From: Roseibium sediminicola
GTDB taxonomy: Bacteria > Pseudomonadota > Alphaproteobacteria > Rhizobiales > Stappiaceae
DNA: 51,219 nt
Reading direction: 5' to 3'
NCBI RefSeq assembly: GCF_023156505.1
Contig: NZ_JALNMJ010000032.1
Location: forward strand, 1 to 51,219
In this document: positions 26,340 to 33,522 of the stretch, piece by piece
Numbering within the stretch: the first letter of the stretch is position 1
How the letters are laid out: the number at the start of each line of letters is the position of its first letter
Notes under the pieces: generated by a model
Told to the model about the DNA's origin: nothing
Database searches by the model: none
Seen by the model: only the letters and a program-made list of their open reading frames with translations
Program-made: the position numbers and the translations under genes

Positions 26340-26776
26340 CATATACGCGCTGCCCAAATTCGCACGTGCCCGTGGTCGTTCATGGGTGTCTCACAAGGCA
26401 CACCTTAAGGGGCAGCAGCCAATTACACCGCCAAGGGGCGGGCTGCATGTCCGTACGGCTTAAAGCAACGACGTAAGAGGGCTTTTTTGGTCTCTGCCGG
26501 GGTATCCAACCTCCGGCGTCACTGAAGAGGCACTTGTTACATCCTTGCCCGACGTGCGGCTCGGTTTCTCCGATCCAATCAACGGCATCCCGACGCGGGA
26601 ACGCTTTGCGCTGATCATCAGCCGCATTGCCTAACCGTCGCTGCGGTCAATCCGGCCTCCGGTTCCATCCCGGGGGAGGCCCGGTGCGTCCCGCAGCATC
26701 CTGCGACGTGAACTGCAGCACGCCAACCCGATTTGATGCGTGTCTGCGGGCTGATTTGAGATAGAGGATCCCCCCA
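26340..26776 (+). ncRNA. Probable structured 5' leader of the ornithine decarboxylase gene (speF-like)
   Basis: About 640 nt lie between the VOC gene and the decarboxylase. The part nearest the gene is rich in stems: GCAGCC (26415-26420) with GGCTGC (26441-26446) around a ribosome binding site; GCTGCGG (26640-26646) with CCGCAGC (26691-26697) enclosing GGCCTCC / GGAGGCC. A 9-codon ORF sits at 26447. A leader motif called speF is known upstream of alphaproteobacterial ornithine decarboxylases. Identity is inferred from position and structure, not from a covariance search; the bounds are approximate. From 26139 to about 26340 nothing beyond the repeat fragment at 26258 is recognised. Confidence 0.55.
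26447..26476 (+). CDS. Candidate leader peptide of 9 residues (MSVRLKATT)
   Basis: The ATG is preceded by AAGGGG (26433-26438) at usable spacing, and that site lies in the loop of a 6-bp stem (26415-26446) that ends at the start codon. The peptide has one Arg and one Lys. Upstream ORFs that sense ornithine or polyamines through ribosome stalling are known for speF in enterobacteria (speFL), but this peptide is unrelated in sequence. Speculative. Confidence 0.35.
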   Translation: MSVRLKATT

Positions 26777-27907
26777 ATGAGCGACCGTATCCGTGACTTC
26801 CTCCGCCGCCGGGATGCAGATGGCCCTTGTGTCGTTGTTGATCTCGACATCGTGCGCGACAATTTCGAAGCCTTCGCCAAGTCCCTGCCGGACACCTCCG
26901 TCTATTACGCCGTGAAAGCCAATCCGGCGCCGGAAATCCTGTCGCTCTTGGAAAGCCTAGGTTCCTCCTTCGACTGTGCCTCCGTCGGCGAAATCGAAAT
27001 GGTGCTGGCCACCGGTGCCACCGCCGACCGCATTTCCTACGGCAACACCATCAAGAAGGAGAAGGACATTGCGCGCGCCTATCAATATGGCATCCGCCTC
27101 TTCGCCGTCGACTGTGTCGAAGAAGTCGAAAAAATCGCCCGCGTCGCTCCCGGCTCGAAAGTCTTCTGCCGCGTCTTGTGCGACGGTGCCGGCGCCGAAT
27201 GGCCGCTCTCACGCAAATTCGGCTGCGACCCGGACATGGCGCCCGACGTCCTTGAGCACGCCCACCGCCTCGGCCTCGTCGCCTATGGCGTCTCCTTCCA
27301 TGTCGGCTCCCAGCAAGCCAACCTCTCGGCCTGGGATTTCGCTCTCGCCATGGCGGCAGGCGTCTTCAAGGAAATGGCGCTGCGCGGCATCGAATTGAAA
27401 ATGGTCAACATGGGTGGCGGTTTCCCGACCCGTTACCTCAAGGACATCCCGGGCGTGCCGAGCTATGGCGAAGCGATCTTCCATGCGCTGACCAAGCATT
27501 TCGGCAACCGCCTGCCGTCCACCATCATCGAGCCGGGCCGCGGCATGGTCGGCAATGCCGGCATGATCGAAGCCGAGGTTGTGCTGATCTCCAAGAAATC
27601 CGACAAGGACGAGATCCGCTGGGTCTATCTCGACATCGGCATGTTCAACGGCTTGGCCGAGACCATGGACGAGGCAATCCGCTACCCGATCCGCACCCTG
27701 CGCGACGGCGAACGGACCACCCCTTGCGTGCTCGCCGGCCCGACCTGCGACAGCGTCGACGTGCTTTACGAAAAGACCCCCTATGAGCTGCCCGTGTCGT
27801 TGTCCATCGGCGACAAGGTGCTGATCGAGGCCTGCGGCGCCTACACCACGACCTATTCCACCGTCGGCTTCAACGGCTTCGCGCCGCTGGCGTCCCACGT
27901 CATCTAA
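26777..27907 (+). CDS. Ornithine (or lysine/ornithine) decarboxylase, fold III
   Basis: This PLP enzyme decarboxylates ornithine to putrescine, and in some relatives also lysine to cadaverine. The 376-residue product has the PLP lysine in YYAVKANP (Lys47), HVGSQ, the glycine-rich GGGFP, the phosphate-binding EPGRG and the catalytic loop CDSVDVLYE (Cys324). That is the eukaryotic-type alanine-racemase fold, not the large bacterial inducible type. Length is normal for alphaproteobacterial members. GAGG precedes the ATG. A GNAT gene follows after 10 nt and homospermidine synthase after that, supporting a polyamine pathway role. Confidence 0.95.
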   Translation: MSDRIRDFLRRRDADGPCVVVDLDIVRDNFEAFAKSLPDTSVYYAVKANPAPEILSLLESLGSSFDCASVGEIEMVLATGATADRISYGNTIKKEKDIARAYQYGIRLFAVDCVEEVEKIARVAPGSKVFCRVLCDGAGAEWPLSRKFGCDPDMAPDVLEHAHRLGLVAYGVSFHVGSQQANLSAWDFALAMAAGVFKEMALRGIELKMVNMGGGFPTRYLKDIPGVPSYGEAIFHALTKHFGNRLPSTIIEPGRGMVGNAGMIEAEVVLISKKSDKDEIRWVYLDIGMFNGLAETMDEAIRYPIRTLRDGERTTPCVLAGPTCDSVDVLYEKTPYELPVSLSIGDKVLIEACGAYTTTYSTVGFNGFAPLASHVI

Positions 27908-27917
27908 GGCAAAAGCC

Positions 27918-28469
27918 ATGATCGACATTGTCGACGAGGCACCGGTTCATGTCGGTGCCCGTGAGGCGCTGCTCGACCTGAGTTTCGGCGAGGAGCGGTT
28001 CACGAAAACCTCCGAACGCCTGCGCGAAGGGCGTCTTCCGGTGTTTGCGTTTGCGGCGCTGGACGAATCTGGCAAGCTGGTCGGAACGGTAAGGCTCTGG
28101 TCTGTGGCGGACCGCAACGGCTTTCAGAGCCTGTTGCTCGGACCCCTTGCCGTCGACCCGGCTTGCCGGGGAAGCAAGGTCGGCGACCGGTTGATGCGTC
28201 ATGCGCTCAACCAGGCCGCCCTGCACGGCCATGGATCGGTGATCCTGGTTGGCGATCTGCCCTATTACGCCCGCTTCGGGTTTGAAGCAGGGCTTCTGGA
28301 CGATGTTTCGCTGCCGGGCCCGGTTGCCTATGAGCGGTTCCTCGCGGTTGAATTCGCGCCCGGTCATGTGGCCGGTCTGGACGGTGTGCTTTCCGCCGCC
28401 GGCCTAATGGATCTTGCTGCGCCCGCTGCAACGTCCGAAGATCTCTTCGCTGTATCGAAGCTCGCTTAA
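27918..28469 (+). CDS. GNAT-family N-acetyltransferase (YhbS-like)
   Basis: The 183-residue product shows the GNAT acetyl-CoA motif (LLGPLAVDPACRGSKVGDRLMRHAL) and a following GHGSVILVGDLPYYARFGFE strand-helix. It lies 10 nt after the decarboxylase stop and ends before a strong terminator, so the two form an operon. N-acetylation of a polyamine or of ornithine would fit the context, but the substrate is inferred only from position. Cytosolic. Confidence 0.9.
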   Translation: MIDIVDEAPVHVGAREALLDLSFGEERFTKTSERLREGRLPVFAFAALDESGKLVGTVRLWSVADRNGFQSLLLGPLAVDPACRGSKVGDRLMRHALNQAALHGHGSVILVGDLPYYARFGFEAGLLDDVSLPGPVAYERFLAVEFAPGHVAGLDGVLSAAGLMDLAAPAATSEDLFAVSKLA

Positions 28470-28484
28470 CTTGATGCTTTGAAG

Positions 28485-28516
28485 GATGGCGGTGTTTTTT
28501 CACCGCCATCTCTTGT
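28485..28516 (+). terminator. Rho-independent terminator of the decarboxylase-GNAT operon
   Basis: A perfect 10-bp stem GATGGCGGTG / CACCGCCATC with a loop of six T is followed by a T-rich stretch. It lies 15 nt after the GNAT stop. Confidence 0.85.
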
Positions 28517-28708
28517 GTTTTTACATCTGAGCCTGTTCCTTTTCCTCGCGCATAAAAATCACGCAAGACTTGAATTTCCTGCTGAAACACGTCACACCTT
28601 TAGAAAAGCGCAATAAGTGCGTCTTTTTTGTTGAAGGATCTTCGTTATAGGCCGGACCCGTTTCAGCGACGCGGGCGGCGAAAACGGAAACGATTGGAGT
28701 AAAGACAA

Positions 28709-30670
28709 ATGACCGACGACAGCAACGGCGGCGCGCCGAAACAGGCGGCGAAGAAACCGGCCCGCAAACCGGCCGCGACCCGCAAGCCGGCGGCCAAGGC
28801 CACGGCGGCGAAAGCTGCGGCCTCCAAGCCCGCTGCGGCCAAACCGGGCAACTCCAGATCCACTTCCACCAAGACGGCCGCCTCCAAGGCCACTTCGGCG
28901 AAAACCGCGGCAGCCAAGCCGGCCGCGAAAGCGGCTGCCGGAAAATCAACTGCAGCCAGGAAACCGGCAGCGGCCAAGACCACTGCCGCGAAGCCGGCTG
29001 CAAAGGCTGCCGCGCGCCAGGCGGCGGCCAAGGCTCCGGCTGCTGCCAAGACGAACGCTGCAAAATCTGCCGCCGCCAAAAAGCCGGCTGCCCGGAAACC
29101 TGCCGCCGCGAAACCGGCGGCAGCCAAGCCCGCTGCCGCGAAGTCGGCGGCGCCGGCCAAGGCCCCGGCACGCAAGCCTGCGGCCAGAAAAGCGGTCGCC
29201 AGGAAGGCGCCGGTACAAAAGCAAGCCCCGAAGGCAGCCGCCGTAAAGAGCGCGATCCACGGCACCATCACCGGTCCTGTGGTGATGATCGGCCTCGGAT
29301 CCATCGGAAAGGGCACGCTGCCGCTGATCGAGCGCCATTTCGCGTTCGACAAGTCGCGCTTCACCGTGATCGATCCGGTCGATACCGATGCCAAGCTGGT
29401 CACTGATCGTGGCTACAAGTTCCAGAAAGTCGCGCTGACGCCAGAGAACTACAAGGACGTGCTTACGCCGCTTTTGAGCGAAGGCGAGGGCCAGGGCTTT
29501 GTCGTCAACCTCTCGGTCGATACCTCTTCGCTTGACCTGATGAAGCTCTGCCGCAAGCTCGGTGTGCTTTACATCGACACGGTCGTTGAGCCGTGGCCAG
29601 GCTTCTATTTCGATGACAAGGCCACGGCTGCCGACCGCACCAACTATGCGCTGCGCGAAACCGTGCGCAAGGAGAAGGCCAGGAAACCGGGCGGCACCAC
29701 GGCGGTGTCCTGCTGCGGCGCCAATCCGGGCATGGTGTCCTGGTTCGTCAAGCAGGCACTGGTGGACATTGCCACGGACACCGGGATCAAGTTCAAGGAG
29801 CCGAAGTCCCGCAAGGACTGGGCCAAGCTGATGAAGAAGGCCGGCGTCAAGGGCATCCACATCGCCGAGCGCGACACCCAGCGGGCCAAGGAACCGAAAC
29901 CGGCGGGCGAGTTCTGGAACACCTGGTCCGTTGAGGGCTTTCTCTCCGAGGGCTTTCAGCCGGCGGAGCTCGGTTGGGGCACACATGAGACCTGGAAACC
30001 TTCCAACGCCAAGAAGCACAAGAAGGGCTGCAAGGCAGCGATCTATCTGGAACAGCCCGGTGCCAATACGCGTGTGAGGACCTGGTGCCCGACGCCCGGC
30101 GCGCAATACGGTTTCCTTGTGACCCATAACGAGGCGATTTCCATCGCCGACTTCTTCACCGTTGGCGAGGGCAACAAGGTCAGTTACCGGCCCACCTGCC
30201 ACTACGCCTATCATCCGGCCAATGTCGCGGTTCTTTCCCTGCACGAGCTGTTCGGTTCTGCGGGGAAAATCCAGGACACGTTGCATGTTCTTGAAGAAAA
30301 CGAGCTTCAGGACGGCATCGACGAGCTGGGTGTGCTGCTCTACGGCCACAAGAAGAACGCCTATTGGTACGGCTCGCAGCTGTCGGTCGAGGAAACCCGC
30401 AAGCTGGCGCCCTATCAGAACGCCACCGGTCTGCAGGTTACTTCCGCTGTCATCGCCGGCATGGTCTGGGCACTGGAAAATCCGGAAGCCGGCATCGTCG
30501 AGACCGACGAAATGGACTACAAGCGCTGTCTGGAAATCCAACGGCCCTATCTCGGTCCGGTCAAGGGCTATTACACTGACTGGACCCCGCTGGAAGGCCG
30601 CCCGGGTTTCTACAAGGAAGACATCGACACCAAGGATCCCTGGCAGTTCCGGAATATTCTGGTGCGGTAG
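28709..30670 (+). CDS. hss: Homospermidine synthase with a histone-H1-like N-terminal tail
   Basis: The enzyme makes sym-homospermidine from putrescine units (or spermidine plus putrescine) with NAD. The C-terminal 471 residues (from Ile183) match the family at normal length: IHGTITGPVVMIGLGSIGKG (NAD-binding), VVEPWPGFYFD, CCGANPGMVSWFVKQAL and PTCHYAYHPANVAVLSLHEL. Residues 1-182 are an added low-complexity tail built almost only from Ala, Lys, Pro, Ser, Thr and Arg in AAKPAAK-like units, as in histone H1-like and AlgP-type nucleic-acid-binding tails. The ATG at 28709 has GGAG upstream and the frame is open without interruption, so the tail is part of the same product as sequenced; a later internal start cannot be excluded. 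It follows the ornithine decarboxylase operon, which supplies putrescine. Confidence 0.93.
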   Translation: MTDDSNGGAPKQAAKKPARKPAATRKPAAKATAAKAAASKPAAAKPGNSRSTSTKTAASKATSAKTAAAKPAAKAAAGKSTAARKPAAAKTTAAKPAAKAAARQAAAKAPAAAKTNAAKSAAAKKPAARKPAAAKPAAAKPAAAKSAAPAKAPARKPAARKAVARKAPVQKQAPKAAAVKSAIHGTITGPVVMIGLGSIGKGTLPLIERHFAFDKSRFTVIDPVDTDAKLVTDRGYKFQKVALTPENYKDVLTPLLSEGEGQGFVVNLSVDTSSLDLMKLCRKLGVLYIDTVVEPWPGFYFDDKATAADRTNYALRETVRKEKARKPGGTTAVSCCGANPGMVSWFVKQALVDIATDTGIKFKEPKSRKDWAKLMKKAGVKGIHIAERDTQRAKEPKPAGEFWNTWSVEGFLSEGFQPAELGWGTHETWKPSNAKKHKKGCKAAIYLEQPGANTRVRTWCPTPGAQYGFLVTHNEAISIADFFTVGEGNKVSYRPTCHYAYHPANVAVLSLHELFGSAGKIQDTLHVLEENELQDGIDELGVLLYGHKKNAYWYGSQLSVEETRKLAPYQNATGLQVTSAVIAGMVWALENPEAGIVETDEMDYKRCLEIQRPYLGPVKGYYTDWTPLEGRPGFYKEDIDTKDPWQFRNILVR

Positions 30671-30731
30671 CTATACATTTCCGGATCCAACGCCGCTGTG
30701 GTCGCAGCGGCGTTATTGATCGCAACGACCT

Positions 30732-31115
30732 TCAGCGCGCCGGACGGAGCCCGGCCATCCAGCGCGTGCGCACAAAATTGGAGACAGCGTAGGCACCGAT
30801 GCCTGCGGCTGCCACGGCGAGGAGCCCGATGAGCAATTCCACATAGGTCGAAAACGGCAATCGAAACGCCGTCAGGAATATCTCAAGGTAGCTTGCAGTA
30901 AAGGCGACAAACAGACAGCCCGAGACGATGAATGCCGGACCGTCTCCCGAGAAACGGCTCCGGCGCCGTTTTGACTGGAAATACTCCGACGAGAGAAAGT
31001 AGCCCAGGACGACCAGGAAGAAGGCGACGGTCGAGAGCGCAAACAGCCCCGTGTCCAGCAGAGGCGTCGAGCCGGCTGCGGTGGTGGCCAAGTCGAATTG
31101 TTTCATGTTTTTCAT
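30732..31115 (-). CDS. Small inner-membrane protein of unknown function
   Basis: The 127-residue product has three or so hydrophobic segments: about 18-42 (LFALSTVAFFLVVLGYFLSS), 60-84 (AFIVSGCLFVAFTASYLEIF) and 92-114 (ELLIGLLAVAAAGIGAYAVS), with an Arg/Lys-rich loop (SKRRRSRF) that is probably cytoplasmic. I do not recognise the family. It lies downstream of the curli genes in the same direction, 191 nt away, and could be part of that region. The start could also be the ATG nine bases downstream. Confidence 0.7.
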   Translation of the reverse strand: MKNMKQFDLATTAAGSTPLLDTGLFALSTVAFFLVVLGYFLSSEYFQSKRRRSRFSGDGPAFIVSGCLFVAFTASYLEIFLTAFRLPFSTYVELLIGLLAVAAAGIGAYAVSNFVRTRWMAGLRPAR

Positions 31116-31221
31116 CTCACAGCATGCTGATATGAAAGGCTGCTGTCCGGCAAGTCACCGGAACAAAACCTGTTCACCAGCTGCGTTGCTGGAGATGGGA
31201 ATGGATTGATCCATTGTCCAG

Positions 31222-31251
31222 TGGCCGCAGAAAGTTTTTTTGCTGCGGCCA
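31222..31251. other. Hairpin downstream of the curli genes
   Basis: TGGCCGCAG and CTGCGGCCA form a 9-bp stem around a T-rich 12-nt loop. It lies 56 nt after the last curlin stop (minus strand). No T-tract follows on either strand, so a terminator is only possible, not supported. Confidence 0.35.
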
Positions 31252-31306
31252 AACGTGTGTTCCCCATTGAGCTGGTAAGGGGGTGCCTAAGAAGAGCAAC
31301 CCTTTC

Positions 31307-31711
31307 CTACCAGCCGAACTGAAACGTCGTTCCGGTCTGACCGTAGCCGTTCTGAACCACATGGCCCTGCGTGTTCCTGCCGAACTGAAACAGGCCGTAG
31401 GCGTGGTTGTCGCCATGCTGCTGAAGGGTTCCGTTGTGACCGTTGCCCTCCTGCACGACGATGCCATGATTGCCGAAGCCGTTTTGCAAGAGACCCGCTG
31501 CATTGCCGAAGCCGTTCTGCTTGATACCTCCCTGCTTGCTCATTTCGTTGGCGACGCCGGCGGCGATCAGTCCCGCGCGCATCAGCTGTTCCTGCTCGTG
31601 GTTCTGAGGGTTCAAGGTGATTGAGAACGAACCGCCGGCAAGGGCTGGCGTTGCCGACAGACCACTGATCAGGATGACGGCCAGAGAGAGCGATTTGACG
31701 GTTTGGGTCAT
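31307..31711 (-). CDS. Curlin-repeat protein (CsgA/CsgB-like)
   Basis: The 134-residue product has a Sec signal peptide (SLSLAVILISGLSATPALA) and then curlin-type repeats with regularly spaced Gln, Asn and Gly: GIKQNGFGNAAGLLQNGFGN, GIVVQEGNGHNGTLQQHGDN, HVVQNGYGQTGTTFQFGW. Curlins are secreted through CsgG and assemble into amyloid fibres on the cell surface. GGAG is seven bases before the ATG. It is the third gene of a curlin-CsgH-curlin set. Which of the two curlins is the nucleator (CsgB role) cannot be told; the shorter, less regular repeat region here would suit it. csgE/F/G are not in this window. Confidence 0.88.
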   Translation of the reverse strand: MTQTVKSLSLAVILISGLSATPALAGGSFSITLNPQNHEQEQLMRAGLIAAGVANEMSKQGGIKQNGFGNAAGLLQNGFGNHGIVVQEGNGHNGTLQQHGDNHAYGLFQFGRNTQGHVVQNGYGQTGTTFQFGW

Positions 31712-31736
31712 TGAAATACTCCGTATTTGAACTCAA

Positions 31737-32126
31737 TCAGATGCTGTTGCCGATGCGTTTGCTGCAGGAATGGGTCTTGCCGGCAAGCGAGATCTCCAGA
31801 TCGGCGTCATAAACACCTGTGTTGAAGAGGCGAACTGTCCCTGTTTGGGCTTCTCCGCCGGGGCCGATCTGAAATGCGCCGCCCTGGCTGGTGTTGGTGC
31901 TGTTGCGGCCGTCCCCGCCCCTGAGCGTGAGTCTGTACTGACCGGTCTCGCCCTCGGTGCCTTTGGCAATTCCGGTCAGCATGAGGGCGCCTGCACTTGA
32001 GCGGGTTTCGATTGTACAGCCCGTCTGATATCCGGTTTCCTTGGCGATTGTGCTGGATTCGGCCTGGCAGGCGGCCCCGACTGCGGCCACGACCGCCAAA
32101 AGACCAAGTTTTGCAAAATTACGCAT
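31737..32126 (-). CDS. csgH: CsgH-like curli assembly protein
   Basis: The 129-residue product has an N-terminal signal or lipoprotein-like segment (LGLLAVVAAVGAACQA) and a beta-sandwich domain with the CsgC/CsgH hallmark NTSQGGAFQIGPGG, preceded by GQYRLTLRGG and followed by VYDADLEISLAG. Paired Cys residues (CTIETRS and HSCSKR) may form a disulphide. CsgC/CsgH proteins hold curlin subunits unassembled in the periplasm. AGGAG precedes the ATG. It lies between two curlin genes, 25 nt before the second. The Cys at 20 makes lipidation possible. Confidence 0.87.
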   Translation of the reverse strand: MRNFAKLGLLAVVAAVGAACQAESSTIAKETGYQTGCTIETRSSAGALMLTGIAKGTEGETGQYRLTLRGGDGRNSTNTSQGGAFQIGPGGEAQTGTVRLFNTGVYDADLEISLAGKTHSCSKRIGNSI

Positions 32127-32201
32127 CTTTCGTTCTCCTCAAGTCCCTCCGGTGGCTTTGTGGCAGCCACCGAAGACGCGGGAATGGAAAATTAGATTGG
32201 C

Positions 32202-32636
32202 TCAGGGGCAGGTCTGGACAAAAGCTGCGACATTGCCGGAGCCGGCCTGGTTGACCGAGGCACCGCAGCCATGGCCGACCTGGACACCAGCGGCAATGTT
32301 GCCGTTGCCGTCCTGGGTCATGATTGCGTTGTGATCGGTGCCGAACTGGCCCACACCCGCCGAATTGCCGAAGCCGTTCTGCCAGGTGTCTGCAAAGTGA
32401 TGCGCGCCGGTCTGGCCGATCGCTGCCGTGTTGCCATTGCCGAACTGGCGGCTGAGGCCTTCATTATGATGACCGTCCTGGAAGACACCGATCAGGTTGT
32501 TGAAACCGTTTTGCGTTCCGCCGGTGACATGCCCGAAACCGAATTGCTGGATGTTGATGCCGTTTGCACTGGCGGGCAGGGCAGCCGTTGAGAAGGTGAG
32601 GGCGGTGGTGGCGGTGATGATCAGCTTGCGAAACAT
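32202..32636 (-). CDS. Curlin-repeat protein (CsgA-like)
   Basis: The 144-residue product has a signal peptide (ITATTALTFSTAALPASA) and about five curlin-like repeats: INIQQFGFGHVTGGTQNGFN, LIGVFQDGHHNEGLSRQFGN, AAIGQTGAHHFADTWQNGFG, AGVGQFGTDHNAIMTQDGNG, AGVQVGHGCGASVNQAGSGN. It also has two Cys residues (in GHGCGAS and at the QTCP end), unusual for curlins. AGGAG is ten bases before the ATG. It is the first gene of the curli set and is transcribed away from the MAPEG gene. Extracellular amyloid subunit by family. Confidence 0.88.
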   Translation of the reverse strand: MFRKLIITATTALTFSTAALPASANGINIQQFGFGHVTGGTQNGFNNLIGVFQDGHHNEGLSRQFGNGNTAAIGQTGAHHFADTWQNGFGNSAGVGQFGTDHNAIMTQDGNGNIAAGVQVGHGCGASVNQAGSGNVAAFVQTCP

Positions 32637-32717
32637 TTTCGACGAACTCCTGTCTGGGCGGCTGAGCCGGTGTTATTGAAGACAGGAGGATGCTATCCGG
32701 CAGGTGCAGAACTCACG

Positions 32718-32734
32718 CTGAATGTCATATTCAG
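32718..32734. promoter_or_regulatory. Inverted repeat in the curli/MAPEG divergent region
   Basis: CTGAAT GTCAT ATTCAG is a 6-5-6 dyad lying 82 nt before the curlin start on the minus strand. A candidate operator; no regulator is assigned. Confidence 0.35.
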
Positions 32735-32786
32735 GTGCTGTTCATCGTGTCGGGGCGGTCTGGAAAACGCTCGAAAATCTCTTATT

Positions 32787-33416
32787 TTGAGCGCGTTTGA
32801 ACAGGTACATGAAAGCCTGTTTCCAACTGAAGGGGATGGTCCGATTACCGAATTCGAGAAAGAATCCCGCAGGCGGCGCCTGCGTCTTGTTGTCATCGCT
32901 TATCCCTTTGCACTGACCCTGATCGCCCTTGGGATGAACGCGTTGCTGTTCGGCATTTCCCCGTTGGTCATGACTTTGCCCGCAAAGGAAGTTCTCGCGG
33001 TCCTGGCGGTGTCGGCCGCCCTGCTTTTGATCAATCATTCGTGGCTGATGACGGCGACGGAGCTGGCCAGAAGCCGCTATGGCCTGCATGCGACACCCGA
33101 AGAATGGGCGGCAGCAAAGGCAGACCGGTCGATGGCTCCAGCGGAAGGACTGGTGGAGGTAGAGCGCTGCCAGAATGCCCACCGGAACACGACCGAGAAT
33201 ACGGTCTATTTTGTTTTCTTGGCGGTGTTGATGGCTCTCGGCTCGCCAGCTTATCCGGCAGTCATTGCATGGATCGGCGGGTATGGATTGGCCCGGCTTG
33301 GCTACACCTATGGCTATCTTTCCGGCTGGTCCGCTCTGCGCGGCTTGTTCATGAGTCTTGGGCTGCTCAGCCTCTATGGCATGGCCAGTTATCTTTTACT
33401 CGCGCTGTTCTTCTGA
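32787..33416 (+). CDS. MAPEG-family membrane protein
   Basis: The product is about 209 residues with four hydrophobic helices and the MAPEG signature ERCQNAHRNTTENTVYFVFL in the middle. Eukaryotic MAPEG members conjugate or isomerise glutathione-linked lipids; bacterial functions are mostly unknown. Start is uncertain: a TTG at 32787 gives MSAFEQVHES, while the frame stays open back to a GTG at 32670; neither has a clear ribosome binding site. Inner membrane. Neighbours do not suggest a pathway. Confidence 0.82.
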   Translation: MSAFEQVHESLFPTEGDGPITEFEKESRRRRLRLVVIAYPFALTLIALGMNALLFGISPLVMTLPAKEVLAVLAVSAALLLINHSWLMTATELARSRYGLHATPEEWAAAKADRSMAPAEGLVEVERCQNAHRNTTENTVYFVFLAVLMALGSPAYPAVIAWIGGYGLARLGYTYGYLSGWSALRGLFMSLGLLSLYGMASYLLLALFF

Positions 33417-33522
33417 TTCTGGTCTTCCGATGCCCCTAGGGCACCGCCCAGTGTCCAAGACCTGTCTGCGGAAAAAGGAGTGGCGGCATATCAATTCGGC
33501 TTCAAGGCACGGGCGATGGAGC

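Noticed and set aside
28946..30541. A 531-codon minus-strand open frame across homospermidine synthase
   Set aside because: A mirror of the Ala/Lys-rich tail and enzyme; no domain and poor start.
31222..31251. Terminator after the curli genes
   Set aside because: The stem is good, but no T-tract follows on the minus strand; kept only as a hairpin.
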